In this document: piece by piece, positions 31,583 through 42,315 of the stretch
Position numbering within the stretch: the first letter of the stretch is position 1
How the letters are laid out: the number at the start of each line of letters is the position of its first letter
Origin: Trichaptum fuscoviolaceum
Taxonomy: Eukaryota; Basidiomycota; Agaricomycetes; Hymenochaetales; Trichaptaceae
Reading direction: 5' to 3'
Length of the DNA: 64,000 bases
NCBI GenBank assembly: GCA_910574455.1
Contig: CAJSYZ010000005.1
Location: forward strand, 372,001 to 436,000
Notes under the pieces: generated by a model
Databases searched by the model: none
Told to the model about the DNA's origin: nothing
What the model saw: only the letters and a program-made list of their open reading frames with translations
Translations under genes and position numbers: made by a program

Positions 31583-32404
31583 ATGCCTGTTCAACGCCCA
31601 ACACTCCCCCCGCTGCACACTCTACTTCTCCCTACGCTTCCAAGCTCCTTGGATGTGAGTGATTTGATCCTTTCACTAGGCTTCTCCTGACATTCATATT
31701 TATAGAATGATAATGAGATGAAACGGCCTTCTCCGTATGCTCGCCAGCGCCAGCTATCTGTCTCCTCTAGTGTCACATCTTCCTCGCAAGAACGCACACC
31801 TTCCCTTTCGCCCCCACCGCAGAATTCCGAGCTCTCTTCTTTCTCGAGCGACTTCTCGATCCGCACGCCCTCAACGTCTCCATCTCCCACCCTCATGCAT
31901 CGATCCCTTCCGACCCGCAGGCCATCGTTCTCCTCTGCAGCAAGAGTCGAGAGGCGAAATCGCCGCGTACGGTCAAGGATCGATGCTAGCGGAACTGTTC
32001 CCAATAACACGTTTCGCCTCGTTCCTACAGCATTAGCGACTGCTGATGCTGTCCTATTCGTGCCTCCCCCGAGCGCCATGGCGTCCCTCTCTGCTGTACC
32101 TTCCATCTCCCGTTTCTCCCGTGAAAAGGCCGCCACATCATCGTCTTCCGGAAACGAGAGCAGCATGGATGTCGACTCTTCCACTCCTAGCCCCAGCCCC
32201 ATTGATGGAGGGAACGGCAAAGCTCTCCTTCTCGTAGGATCGGTCATGCGAAAGCTAAGAAGCAACCCCAACCTACAAACGCAGCTCGCTCGCGGGGCAC
32301 GCATTTTGCCATACAAAATTGTGTGGAATACCCCTGGCACTGCTCCGACAACGGCTGCAGCAACGACTAGCCGGATCTCCCTACGCACCACCGCCTCCTT
32401 GTAA
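31583..32404 (+). CDS. Ser/Pro-rich protein, unrecognised
   Basis: Exons 31583-31654 and 31706-32404 encode about 256 residues. The first exon encodes MPVQRPTLPPLHTLLLPTLP, a compact Leu/Pro motif. Exon 2 begins NDNEMKRPSPYARQRQLSVS and runs through a long Ser-rich, Arg-containing, probably disordered region. It ends in a better-ordered segment, VMRKLRSNPNLQTQLARGA, then LPYKIVWNTP. Several RxxS and SP sites suggest phosphoregulation, which is inference. A 272-codon frame on the opposite strand is taken as a shadow, because the plus strand has a clean intron and the more protein-like tail. Confidence 0.6.
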
Positions 32405-33982
32405 ATCAATTCACCCTACATCCCGTTTCTTCCTCATCTCTACGCGAAATTTCACGACAACGAAATGTATCAAACTCTTTGCGCACCACGAACTCTTCTG
32501 TACGGAAAAACCTTTTATGCACGCTATTTCACCACATCTTTCTGAGGCTTGTATTATTGTATTACTCACTTATGTTTTTTTTACTTTACTTCTCGGTGTT
32601 TTATAGTGCCATACTTCATATAATAGGTATCTAGTGAGCCAGTCATCTGTATCGCTCCCACTTCTCTTGATTTACCACATTGTTTCATCTCAATCGCGTT
32701 CAACTGCATGTCTTGATGGAGTACTCATGACCGAATGCAAGTGTGGGTCATTGTAGGGCCTCTTCGGATACGTCATAAATCTAGAATGACCAGCGGGCTC
32801 AGGTATCCCCAGAGAAACCGATCCGACATCCTGAGCGGAGACGCACTCCGCATTTGTAAACCTTATTGTTCCATCACGAAGCACAAAACGTCGATCTCGG
32901 TGTACATCAATAGAGCGCCTATTGTGCGTCATATAAGGAAGATTGAAGGTCATCACCAGGACGCAGGGAATGACATATATAAATGATGACCTGAGCAGGA
33001 GCGGGTGGTGGTGTAGTGGTGGTTAACCTGAGAGACATGCTGGACCCATGTGGATAAACATGCCCGACAAGTGAGGTGAGCAATATCTTAGATTCGCAAT
33101 ATCTGGGGTCGGTCGGTACTCAGACGAATGCTTGATTTCTGGTTGCCGTCGGACTCCAGCCTCGGAAAGCCAATCCACATATTGCTTACGATTAATAATT
33201 TCGAAATAAGCATGTATTTCGTATCTTTTTTGTGGACACTCATGTCAAAAGATGGTAGGCGTCAGTGAAAAAGTGGGCTGAGGGAAAGAGACTCAAAGTT
33301 TGACTCGACTCGAATTGAGTTTGAGTTTGTTCAAGTTTGCGAATTCACGTGACTTCAAGTTCATCATTGGCATTGTCAACGCCGACGGCACGATCATGAC
33401 GCTCTTCATACCGGACTCCAGTGCTCCTTGCTTTTCAGAGATCTAGACATTTCGGAGGTGCTTTAATCTTCAGCGGACACAATTTCTATGGGTACTTATG
33501 TAATAACTCCTGATTGACTAATGCTACTAAAAATCCGAAATTGTCGTAGTCGAGTACCACTAGTACTAGGTCTAGATCTGGTAGAAAATCCTTGCCGGCC
33601 AAGTTCTCGTCTTATGTCCTTATGAAGTGCAATGGCACACTACTATGTCTCAGATTCCACCACCAAAGAGATCGGTCTCTTAGGCTTGCCGGTGTTGCCG
33701 TGGCCTCTCTTCTTCACCAAAGCGACCACCAGGCCTATGCACAACCAATAGCTTGCCTGGCGTCTGTTCCTCGACTCGGAATTAGCAGTACCTAATGTCC
33801 TTGGACCACTAGTGCCTGCATACTACTGGCCTTGCCACATCCTACGTATAGGAAAAATGATCCTCCATCCTGAAGCTCTGTCATTCAATGTCTTAAACCA
33901 CAAAGCGTGTGGTTCACTATGAAACCGCATCCTCTGCCACATAGACTCTTTGGCTCCTGCATCTGTTGTGCTTATCGAAGGA
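32405..33982. other. Intergenic region
   Basis: There is no supported gene. Words such as ccactagtactagg at 33556-33570 and repeated tcaagtt at 33330-33360 resemble the repeat vocabulary of 49-50 kb. Confidence 0.4.
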
Positions 33983-33989
33983 TATAAAT
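33983..33989 (+). promoter_or_regulatory. TATA box of the WPGY gene
   Basis: TATAAAT in the context aggatataaatgag, 111 bp before the ATG at 34100. Confidence 0.5.
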
Positions 33990-34099
33990 GAGCAGAGGGG
34001 CTACAAGGATGCATCATCATTGTCTGTATCGTTCACTCAGCAGTTCAATCATACAATCCTCTCAGTCGTCTCACAATCTATTACGAGAAAAAAATCAAC

Positions 34100-34738
34100 A
34101 TGTCTAGCAGTCGGTATGTGTGTCAATGAGTGACTCCCTCTAACTTTAGCTGATCATCTCTACAGTGTCACCGTACCCCAGAAGATCTATGGTGATTCCA
34201 GAGTTATTTCGGACCGCATTAATCCTACACCTATCAACTTCACGCGCTCGAGATATGGTACCCCAATAAGTGTGAAGGAAGCTATGAACCCGCAACTCGC
34301 AAGGACAATCGACTGGCCAGACTTCGTTGATAACATTGGAAATGGGTATCCATACCGTAAAATCTATGTCACAGTACGCTGTTTGTCACGTATGACTTTG
34401 GAGTCGGTCTTTTACCTCTTCCTTCTATACAGTGGCCGGGTTATAAGGGACTATATATAAATTATACCCTTCATGGCAATGTTACGCGAGCGCAGCTCTT
34501 GATGGAGGTAGCAAAACAAGTTGCCTACGTTCTCGATGTAGGCTTCCGTTTCTTCTATAATAGAAATGAACAACAGCTAATACTTACTATTCAGAGAGCC
34601 GGACACAGCCCTTGCTCGAAAAAATATGAACTGTACAAAGCTGGCGCGGGCTTAGTAACGATCAGCAATGTCTACATCATTTCCCTCGTTAATACGGTGG
34701 AGGACACCTGGCAGGTCGAATTAGAACTTTCCCAATAA
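34100..34738 (+). CDS. Small WPGY-motif protein, 175 residues
   Basis: Exons are 34100-34113, 34166-34373 and 34433-34738. The first exon is only 14 nt (MSSSR). The protein contains KIYVTWPGYKGLYINYTLHG across the second intron, followed by TRAQLLMEVAKQVAYVLDVG and a C-terminal strand-rich part ending in WQVELELSQ. Small cytosolic agaricomycete proteins with a WPGY core and a following TRAQL helix are known to me as an orphan family without function. No signal peptide or metal-binding motif is seen. The TATA box and short first exon support the start. Confidence 0.65.
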
Positions 34739-34797
34739 CACTTCAGCATCTTTCCCTCGGATAACAACATAGAATGCATTTGTAATTATCATTATTA

Positions 34798-34999
34798 TTC
34801 CCGATACCGTTTAGGTTGAGGGTTCTCCACCCAGAATTGTACAAGTAAAATCGTCAAATCACGTGTAAGTCATGCTTTTTTGTGTATGTAATCACTTTTT
34901 CCCGATACCGTTTAGGTTGAGGGTTCTCCACCCAGAATTGTACAAGTAAAATCGTCAAATCACGTGTAAGTCATGCTTTTTTGTGTATGTAATCACTTT
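34798..34999. repeat. Perfect 101-bp tandem duplication
   Basis: Two copies, 34798-34898 and 34899-34999, read identically from ttcccgataccgtttagg to gtatgtaatcactttt. They lie directly downstream of the WPGY gene. Perfect identity implies a very recent event or an assembly artefact. The unit has no coding potential. Confidence 0.9.
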
Positions 35000-35002
35000 T
35001 TT

Positions 35003-35966
35003 CTCGTGACTTTTCGTGTGTTGGCTACGCGCTCTTTTTTCCTTTTTAAGCCCCATACTTTTGCCAGTGCCTTCTCAGGTTCATCAGGAAAACTACTTTC
35101 TGCTTAACATTTGGAAGCGACCAAAGTATGCGCTGTCTACCAGGATTTCACTATTACGATGATCGCAACTCGTCTTCTATGCTTCCAAACTTCTGGCTAC
35201 CGAGCTCAATATCACTACATCAGGAAAAAGTTTTTAAAATGATAATATGATTACATACGATAACATACAATATAACAGGTAAAATCGTCCCTAATGTATC
35301 TCGGGTTCCAGTATCAAATATATTGTCCTTATCAGGCACGTAAAATTTATTATATACCATGCCATAATTGTAGCTACTGTCATAGGCAATCAGCATTATG
35401 GTTATTTTATTCCGTAAAATGCAATACATGGCTTAGCAGCCTGTTAGGGTTTGTACCAGATTTCAGTGTTTGTATTGTGCATACATTTGCTAAAATACAG
35501 TATATATGCTGTCATTATGGTGGTCTATATAATAAATTCTGCTATAGTTAATGAATTATGTACTTTATATACCCTAACTTTCATTGTAATGTCTGGCAGC
35601 ATGATATCGATGACACCGTAATATGTCGATGATAATGCACGATATCGATGCTGGGAGCTATCTTTAGATACAAGGCACCACGTCATGACAGCGATGTCAA
35701 TGAATGATTGGCCCTGATCATGGATTCTAGGCCATATATAGTTTATATTTAGTTACAACTGACATCGGACTGCCGGTTCCGATGACAAATTAATACTCCT
35801 TATAATCAAATTTACATTACATCAGGTCTATCGTTGGGTATCTACGCTGGCTTGCTGACAGCTCTTTTATTTAATTCCGGCCGTTGTCAATGGCTGATGA
35901 TGGTTAATAATGAATGATATTAAAGTTTAAATACTACTGTACATTACACACTATACTACATGTTGT
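35003..35966. other. AT-rich gene-free region
   Basis: It includes an extra copy of the inverted-repeat core (CATCAGGAAAACTACTTTCT at 35082-35101), the same motif that bounds the Plavaka-type element. The rest is AT-rich with clustered gatatcgatg words near 35605-35655 and no supported gene. Confidence 0.5.
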
Positions 35967-36765
35967 CTAGACGCACCTTGGAGATTGAGCATGCCTCTGG
36001 GTAACGCTTGCGGAACCATCGAGGAATGAACGCGCTTTCATACAGTGCGTTGGCTTCAAGATCCTTGCGATCCCTACCACGGAAGGGCAACTAGTAATCC
36101 AAGGCGCAGTCAGCGCGGGCAATGGTGTGGAGCCGAAGAAACTCACCCTGCCGAAGACAAGCTCATAGAACATACGCCAACGGATAAACTGTCGACCTTC
36201 GAGTAATGGTCGTCGCGGAGCATCTCTGGCGCCATGTAGCCCGTCGTGCCACACTTGACCTTACTCCTGTGCCAATAGTCATTGTAGGTTAGTACCATGT
36301 CAATGCTTACCGCGCGTCCCTTGAAAATGTGTGCGAGGCCGGAGTTGCAATGACAAGCCGGCCGTGCTTGTCCATGAACACGTTGTCGGGCTTGAGGTTG
36401 CGATGGACAATGGGCTGAACGCGCAAAGTGCCCATGGCATAGCACTGCAGAACCGAAGAGTCACCAGTCGGGGGATAGAGAAGAGGAAAGACGTACAAGT
36501 TGCGCCATGATATTTGATTTCATGCATGCGGAACAGCTTCTTCACGTTGGTCATCTCTCCTCGCAAAGTACCCCTGGCAGCCAGACCTTGGATGATGATG
36601 AAGTTGTGCGGGATCATGAACAATTCTATAAGACTGGTAAAGTAGGGTGAGTTAAGCATAATCAGGTCAGAAAGGATCTACTTCTCTGTAAGCAACGACT
36701 CGGACGACACTCGCGTGTGGAATCTGCTTGATTGCAACCTTCTTGCTGCCAAACAGTCTAGAAGA
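35967..36765 (-). pseudogene. Decayed protein kinase
   Basis: Fragments in kinase order on the minus strand are LFGSKKVAIKQIPHASVVR (N-lobe beta3 with VAIK lysine), KKLFRMHEIKYHGA, VHRNLKPDNVFMDKHGRLVI (catalytic loop) and CGTTGYMAPEMLRDDHYSKV (APE and alphaF start). The catalytic Asp of HRD is Asn, and the DFG position reads ATP. Gly-rich loop sequence is not found, and a stop ends the frame after YREVDPF. The pieces need frame changes or doubtful introns. The order and the APE segment point to a Ser/Thr kinase of AGC/CAMK type. It lies just left of the Plavaka-type element. Confidence 0.65.
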
Positions 36766-36858
36766 AGTGGCTTCTGTGAGATAGCAAGAGTTAGGCTCAC
36801 CTTACGGGTGGCACAAAAAGGTCTCCTCAAGCACAAGTACTGACGTGCGAGAAGTCTT

Positions 36859-36899
36859 GAGGTTTTGTTGCGTCGACACTGTCTTGAGGCTCGAAGTCG
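36859..36899 (+). repeat. Dispersed 41-bp repeat, copy B
   Basis: Partner of 23202-23242 (38 of 41 identical). It lies about 300 bp left of the left inverted repeat of the Plavaka-type element, in DNA with actagtagtact palindromes. Confidence 0.6.
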
Positions 36900-37199
36900 C
36901 AGACACGGTTCACAGTGACTCATCGGAGTGTGACGTACTAGTAGTACTATGCTCCGAGCCTCAGGCTCAGGCTGCATATAGTCACACTTGGGTGGCACAC
37001 CAGTAAAACATCAAGAAAAGAGCACAAAACATGAGAAGAATGCGAGAACATACCAATAACAACAGAAAACACAAGACCTGAAGGCCATCCTGTGGATGGA
37101 TGGAGAGATACAAGATTGGATGGAGGACGAGGAAGTGGAAGGAGAGAGAGAGAGTGGGGGACGAGACACGTTCTACGACGCGTCCGAGTCACTCAGGCT

Positions 37200-37238
37200 C
37201 ATCAGGGAAACTACTTTCTGCTGAAAGTGACTTAAGCG
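37200..37238 (+). repeat. Left terminal inverted repeat candidate
   Basis: CATCAGGGAAACTACTTTCT followed by gct, then a weaker stretch. It matches the reverse complement of 57198-57236: the first 23 bases are identical, and 33 of 39 overall. Confidence 0.65.
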
Positions 37239-37794
37239 TTACTTAAACGTCCTGAGTGACTTGAAGTCTGAATAAGGCAAACCGCACTTATTCATGCATG
37301 TCCTCCCATTATTCAGGACCAGTTGGCTGAAATAAGGGCGAGTTGGCTGAATCAGTGCTCTAAGTGTTTCAGGCAATCTGTACCCCAGTGCTCCAGTGCT
37401 TCAGTGCTTCATCCTTTAATTACAGCAGGAGACAAGTGTTGTAAGACAAACTGCAGTGCTCAAGAGTTCAAGTGCATAAGAACGATCCAAGTATTTCATT
37501 GCATCAGAAGTAATATAAGACAACGGTAAGTAGCTATCAGTGCCTCAGCGTTCAAGTACATCAGTCATTTACACAAGACTAAGCATAGCAGTCACTATCA
37601 TGGAACCCGCCACGACACGATTCTGAACCACTGCCACGGGCAGTGGCAGGCCCATTTCGCTACCGTGCCTTCAATTCTGCATGTTCTTTGGCGTGCCAGT
37701 AGAAACGAAGGCTGCTCTGCGAGTCGATGGTAATAAGTTATTGAGCGCACGGACAGAGACGAAACGAAGAGGCTCACCAGTGAACGATTTGCCC

Positions 37795-40700
37795 TTAGAA
37801 GTCTACGCAGTCCGTGGCCGAATCCCATTTTGAAGCGTCGTCCTCCTCATTATCGCCATCTCCGCCTGGATCCTTCTCCGCGCCCTCGTCCGCGCCCTCG
37901 TCCTCGTCCTCGTCCGCGCCCGCGCCCTCGTCCGCGCCCTCGTCCTCGTCCGCGCCCTCGTCCTCGTCCGCGCCCTCGTCCTCGTCCGCGCCCTCGTCCT
38001 CGTCCGCGCCCTCGTCCTCGCCCTCGCCCTCAATCTTGTCAGCGCCCTCGTACCCGCTCTCACTCAGGTCGTCATCTCCTTTAGCATCGGCATCCTCGTC
38101 CTCTGCATCACCTTCAACATCGCTTCTATGCTCAGCTCCTTCACGCTCGTCGCCCTTATCATCGCTCCCGTCTTCCCAATTACCAGCGCCTTCGTCATAC
38201 GCTTTCTCGCAGGTCGAATCTGCATCTACGATGTCAAAGTACAAGGAAAAGTCCCTGCCAGTGATACCCGATCCAACAAGTTCGGTGTTCTTTCTCGTAT
38301 CGATATCTGTACTGGCATCGTAAGCTAGGAGGCGGGATCGAACCTTTTCCCAGTTTGATTCAGTGAAGAAAGAGGGATTCGACAACAAGTTAACATAGTC
38401 GTCCGTATGAGGCTGCCACAGAGCGCTAGTGAAATACCACTCAGCGCCGCCAAGTTCTTCTTTGATATTTTGCAACCGAGCCACCTGTTTATCAATGGCA
38501 ACCTTGACCTATCCATGAGAAGATCAGCGAATAAGGACAATATAAGTACTGAAAAAAATAGATACCGCTGTTGCCGCAAGGGCGAGGGCACCGATAGGCT
38601 TTCCTATGGTGTTTCTGTCCAGTATTTTATGCCGACCCATGGCCAATACAATGTGTACGGACAACACTGAGACCACAAGGTCAGAGCAGAACAGTCCTTG
38701 CTTCTGTACATTTAGGGTCAATACATGGACACAAAATGCGACAATAAATACTCTTTTACTTACCCTCTCCATACTATACCAGCTTTCCCATAGAAACGGT
38801 TCGGCTTTCTTCTTATCAACTAGCGTCTGCAACGTCTTCACAATTGCTTCGTTTTGCATTGACTTTGATTGTTCGCTGCTGATAAAACTCGCAACTGAAT
38901 GCTCAGCTTTCTCAAACAGTTTCTTGCGCCAGCTATCAGAGCATCTCTGGGCCGCCTGAAATACAAGGATTGCATCTCAATCTGGTAAAGGTAACTTGAA
39001 GATAACTAAGAATGACTCAACTAGAGAACAGATGTCGGCGAACTGTGTTTCGTAACTTAGTTCCACAGAATCAAACACTTTCCCCCACAGTGTGCTGATG
39101 AACTCATTGTCCGGGTTTTGCCATGGCGTGATGGACTTTCCCACTGCGCGAAATAGTGAAGGTAATAAAATATGAGTCCAACCGGCCTGAGTACCGGGAG
39201 GGAGACACTGGTTCGTCGCCCTTTTTCTGCCTGGCACGCGAGATCCTTCCTTTCCTTCATTTCGGCCCTTGTCCTCCAGCCCCACTGATGTCTGCATATA
39301 AGTGAATCAGCAAAAATATGTCATAGAAATGAATTTGATTCGACACACTGAGCTAGTAGTCCGAGAGACTTTGCGATGACCAGGATAAGCCCCAGTCACT
39401 AACACTTCGGGTCCGGGAGTGCAGGATACTCTCGTCATTGCAAGCGACTGTGTTCGGGGTGCTAACGGCATCTTTCGACCACCGGTCTAATAAGAATAGT
39501 GAGTGAATGCTCATATTCAGAGTGTATCAATCGACCCACACTTGCTTCATTATCAGCCACCAGCGACTGCCTCTTGCGATGTGAGGTAGCGGATCCAATC
39601 TCAGACTGCAACACGTCAGAAAGCTGTTATCCATGGCAAGTGAGCAGCTCGAAAGGAAGCAATTACCGTCGTGTCGGCCACAGGCCGATAAGGAGTGTCA
39701 GAGGGTTTCCTCTTCTTACTCAAATCCTTTTCGCCCGGTCAGAAACGAACTTAAAATGCCGGCTACCAAAGAATTGACACTTACTGTGGCACCGACCTGT
39801 GTGTCCATGCCAGTCAACAATGACTTCTTGACCTTGACACTCTTACTAGCCTATTGAGATGGTGTAAAGTAAGTAAACATAAACATGAAGGAATCCATTA
39901 CACGTGAAGGTGGAAGAATTACCACATCAACCTGGGAGTCGATGTCCGGTGGCGACTTTCTCTTTCTGTTTTTTGTGACTATGATGTCCTATTTATAGGC
40001 ACAAATTAGTGATCAACCCGATGTGAGGAAGGGAACGAACAGTTGCTACAGCGGAAGTGAGCCTACGGTGCATCGACGCCCACACATACCTGTATACGGG
40101 GTTCCAAGGCTAGTGAATGCACCTTACAACCATAAATCAGGGGGAAACGAGAGAAACTGGATTAAGTGGGACTTACCGGTGCGCTGAGCTGCGAATTGGC
40201 AGTTCTCTTGTTTGCATCCTGTCCAAAGATCAATTCAGCAAGCAATGAAGGAAGGATGTAGCATGAGGATCACTGTGCTTCACTGTCTGGCACTCACCTG
40301 TCCACCTGGTTTTGTCTCGTTGTTCTTATCCTCAAGTACGGAAAGGGATTGGTTAGTAGATTGGAAAAGGTAGGAATGATATGACGTCGCTTACCGTTGA
40401 AACCTGCGACCCGGAGAGAGTGTCGCGCAGCAACTTCCTTTTCTTTGAGTTCAAGTTGCTGCTACCTCCATCCTGTTCATTACACGACAGTTGGCAGAAA
40501 AATAATAACGAAGGGATATGATCAAACGGTCATGGGGTAACTGACGTGAATCGAACAGTAATAAGTCACACTCACACTAGCTTGAGCCGGCCTTGTCAGC
40601 CTCCTCGGATCGCTTTCGCCCTACAAGCAAGGTATTCAGACTGCATCTGCCATTCTAATGTTCCGTCAACTCACAATATTTGTGTCCGAATCGACAAAAT

Positions 40701-42087
40701 GTGCTGTCTGTTGCACGCTGATTGAGCTATTCTTTACACCATGATAGCTTGCGAGGGTTATTGTTTCTCCTTCATCCTCCCAAGGACTTAAGTTTTCATT
40801 GTCTTGCAATGAGATGCTGTGTCTAGTGTAGCTTGGCGTCAGCGAAGCTCATAATATGGTAACAAAGACGAGAGTGTCATCGTTGTAGGTAGAAGGAAAT
40901 TTGATCCCGTTGTCGGAGCGTCATGATCCGCTTCTTTAGCATGAACATTAGTAATCTAGTTGCCAGTGGATCAAACTATGAGCTTTAGCTGAGTCTAAAT
41001 CAAGCTTCACACTTACCATTACATCGTGCATTCCAGAAATTGATCCCGTACGCATTGCAAGATTTCAAATTTAAACTCACAAATTGATCCCTCTCGAGTC
41101 TATCCCAGCCACCTCAAGTCCTCCATCCTCTTCACCAATGAAAGTGGATTCATCTGTGTTGCGAAGCGCCCTGGCAGGTCGCTTTGTCTTGTCGTCCCGC
41201 TTTGACGTAGCGGGCGAGTCTATTATATCCGTTTCTTCACCAGAAAGGCTCTCGTTCTGTCCGGCAGGTGCGTGAAAGAAAATGTTGCTTGGAGTGGCGG
41301 CAGATCTCGACGTCTTTGCGGTCTGCACACGGGTGCGAAATGGAAGTTCACCTTTGGGATCTTCTTTCCTAGCCTTTTTTGCAGGCTTTCTGTTTGACGC
41401 ATCCGTACTCGCCGCTTCATATTGTGAGTAAAGTAGTCAACCTCCAAGCTTCGAAAACATCTGAAAATGTATAGGCAGTATAACTCACCAATGTCTAAGT
41501 CTTCGTTGTATTCAACTTCACAACCCGACACGTCTTTAACATCGTTCTTCGAGCCTGCTTACGCCAGTTCAAAGCTATGTAATTACTGATCTGAGGTTGA
41601 AGACTTACTACTAGCTTCGCCCTTCGGCTTCCTACATCCACGTTTTCCAGCGAGTTTAGGCACTGTTGAGCCCATCTGGGTGCGTGTCTCAAGAGCCTTC
41701 GACAAATTGTTTTCAATTTCTACGGTCTCTAGCATCGCTGCTTCTTGGTTTTCTGCTGCAGTCACCTTCTTTCGTACCTTGTCAGCTGCCTCTTGTTCTT
41801 TTGCTGCCCGTTTCTGCTCCGCAGCGAGTTTTTTTCCTCTCTTTCGCGACCGCGACTTGCTGGGCCGCAGCTCTGCGGAAAGCTGCCCGTTCTTCCTTCT
41901 GTTTTTCCTTCTCCTCCTTCTCCTTCAATGCCTCATCCCGCCTCGCTGCCTGCTGTACTTTCCTTTTGTCTTTTTCTTCCTTCTCCCGCAATATCTCCTC
42001 CTTTGTTCGTCTTGTTCTGAGTTGGTCAACTACTGCTCCGGGGTGCTGGTTATTGTTCTTAGCCCTCGTCTGTCTTCGAGTTGACAT
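37795..42087 (-). CDS. Element accessory protein 1, coiled-coil with acidic tail
   Basis: The first exon encodes MSTRRQTRAKNNNQHPG, then a long charged coiled coil (KEEILREKEEKDKRK and so on) to EASS at 41609. A seven-base homopolymer at 41829-41835 shifts the frame by one inside this coil. Later short exons carry nuclear-localisation-like patches (SKKRKLLRD, KNRKRKSPPD). A folded part follows: GWTHILLPSLFRAVGKSITPW, FLWESWYSMER, then GKPIGALALAATA joined to VKVAIDKQVARLQN (last exon 38508-37795). The end is a Glu/Asp/Gly/Ala repeat. HPG-type starts followed by charged coils are familiar beside repetitive agaricomycete elements, from memory. Many exon borders at 39.3-41.1 kb are unresolved. 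Function unknown. Confidence 0.55.
37880..38030. repeat. 18-bp coding tandem repeat (acidic tail)
   Basis: Repeated tcctcgtccgcgccctcg units (minus strand: Asp-Glu-Gly-Ala-Asp-Glu) make up the C-terminus of accessory protein 1. Such arrays change length easily. Confidence 0.8.
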
Positions 42088-42315
42088 TTTGTGCAGTGTT
42101 TTGAGACTTGGGTGATAATAAGATGGATCGAAGGTGCTAGTTCAAGATCAGGGAGGCGGGGGCGTCTATCTTAGACAAGTTGAAAATTTACGCCCACTAC
42201 TACCGTGACTACTCTATGACTAATTTTAACTCAGGTTCAAGTTCACTCACTGCCAGCCTGCTGGCACTCAGCTGTGAGTCCCAATCATCGACATGTACTA
42301 CTGAAGGTTACATTG

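Noticed and set aside
31591..32409. Minus-strand frame of 272 codons
   Set aside because: Antisense of the Ser-rich gene, which has a clean intron and a better start on the plus strand.
37880..38030. Regular repeats as a possible CRISPR array
   Set aside because: Uninterrupted 18-bp coding tandem units without spacers, in a eukaryotic genome.
37814..38323. Plus-strand Ser/Pro-rich frame of 169 codons
   Set aside because: It is the antisense of the acidic coding repeat of accessory protein 1.
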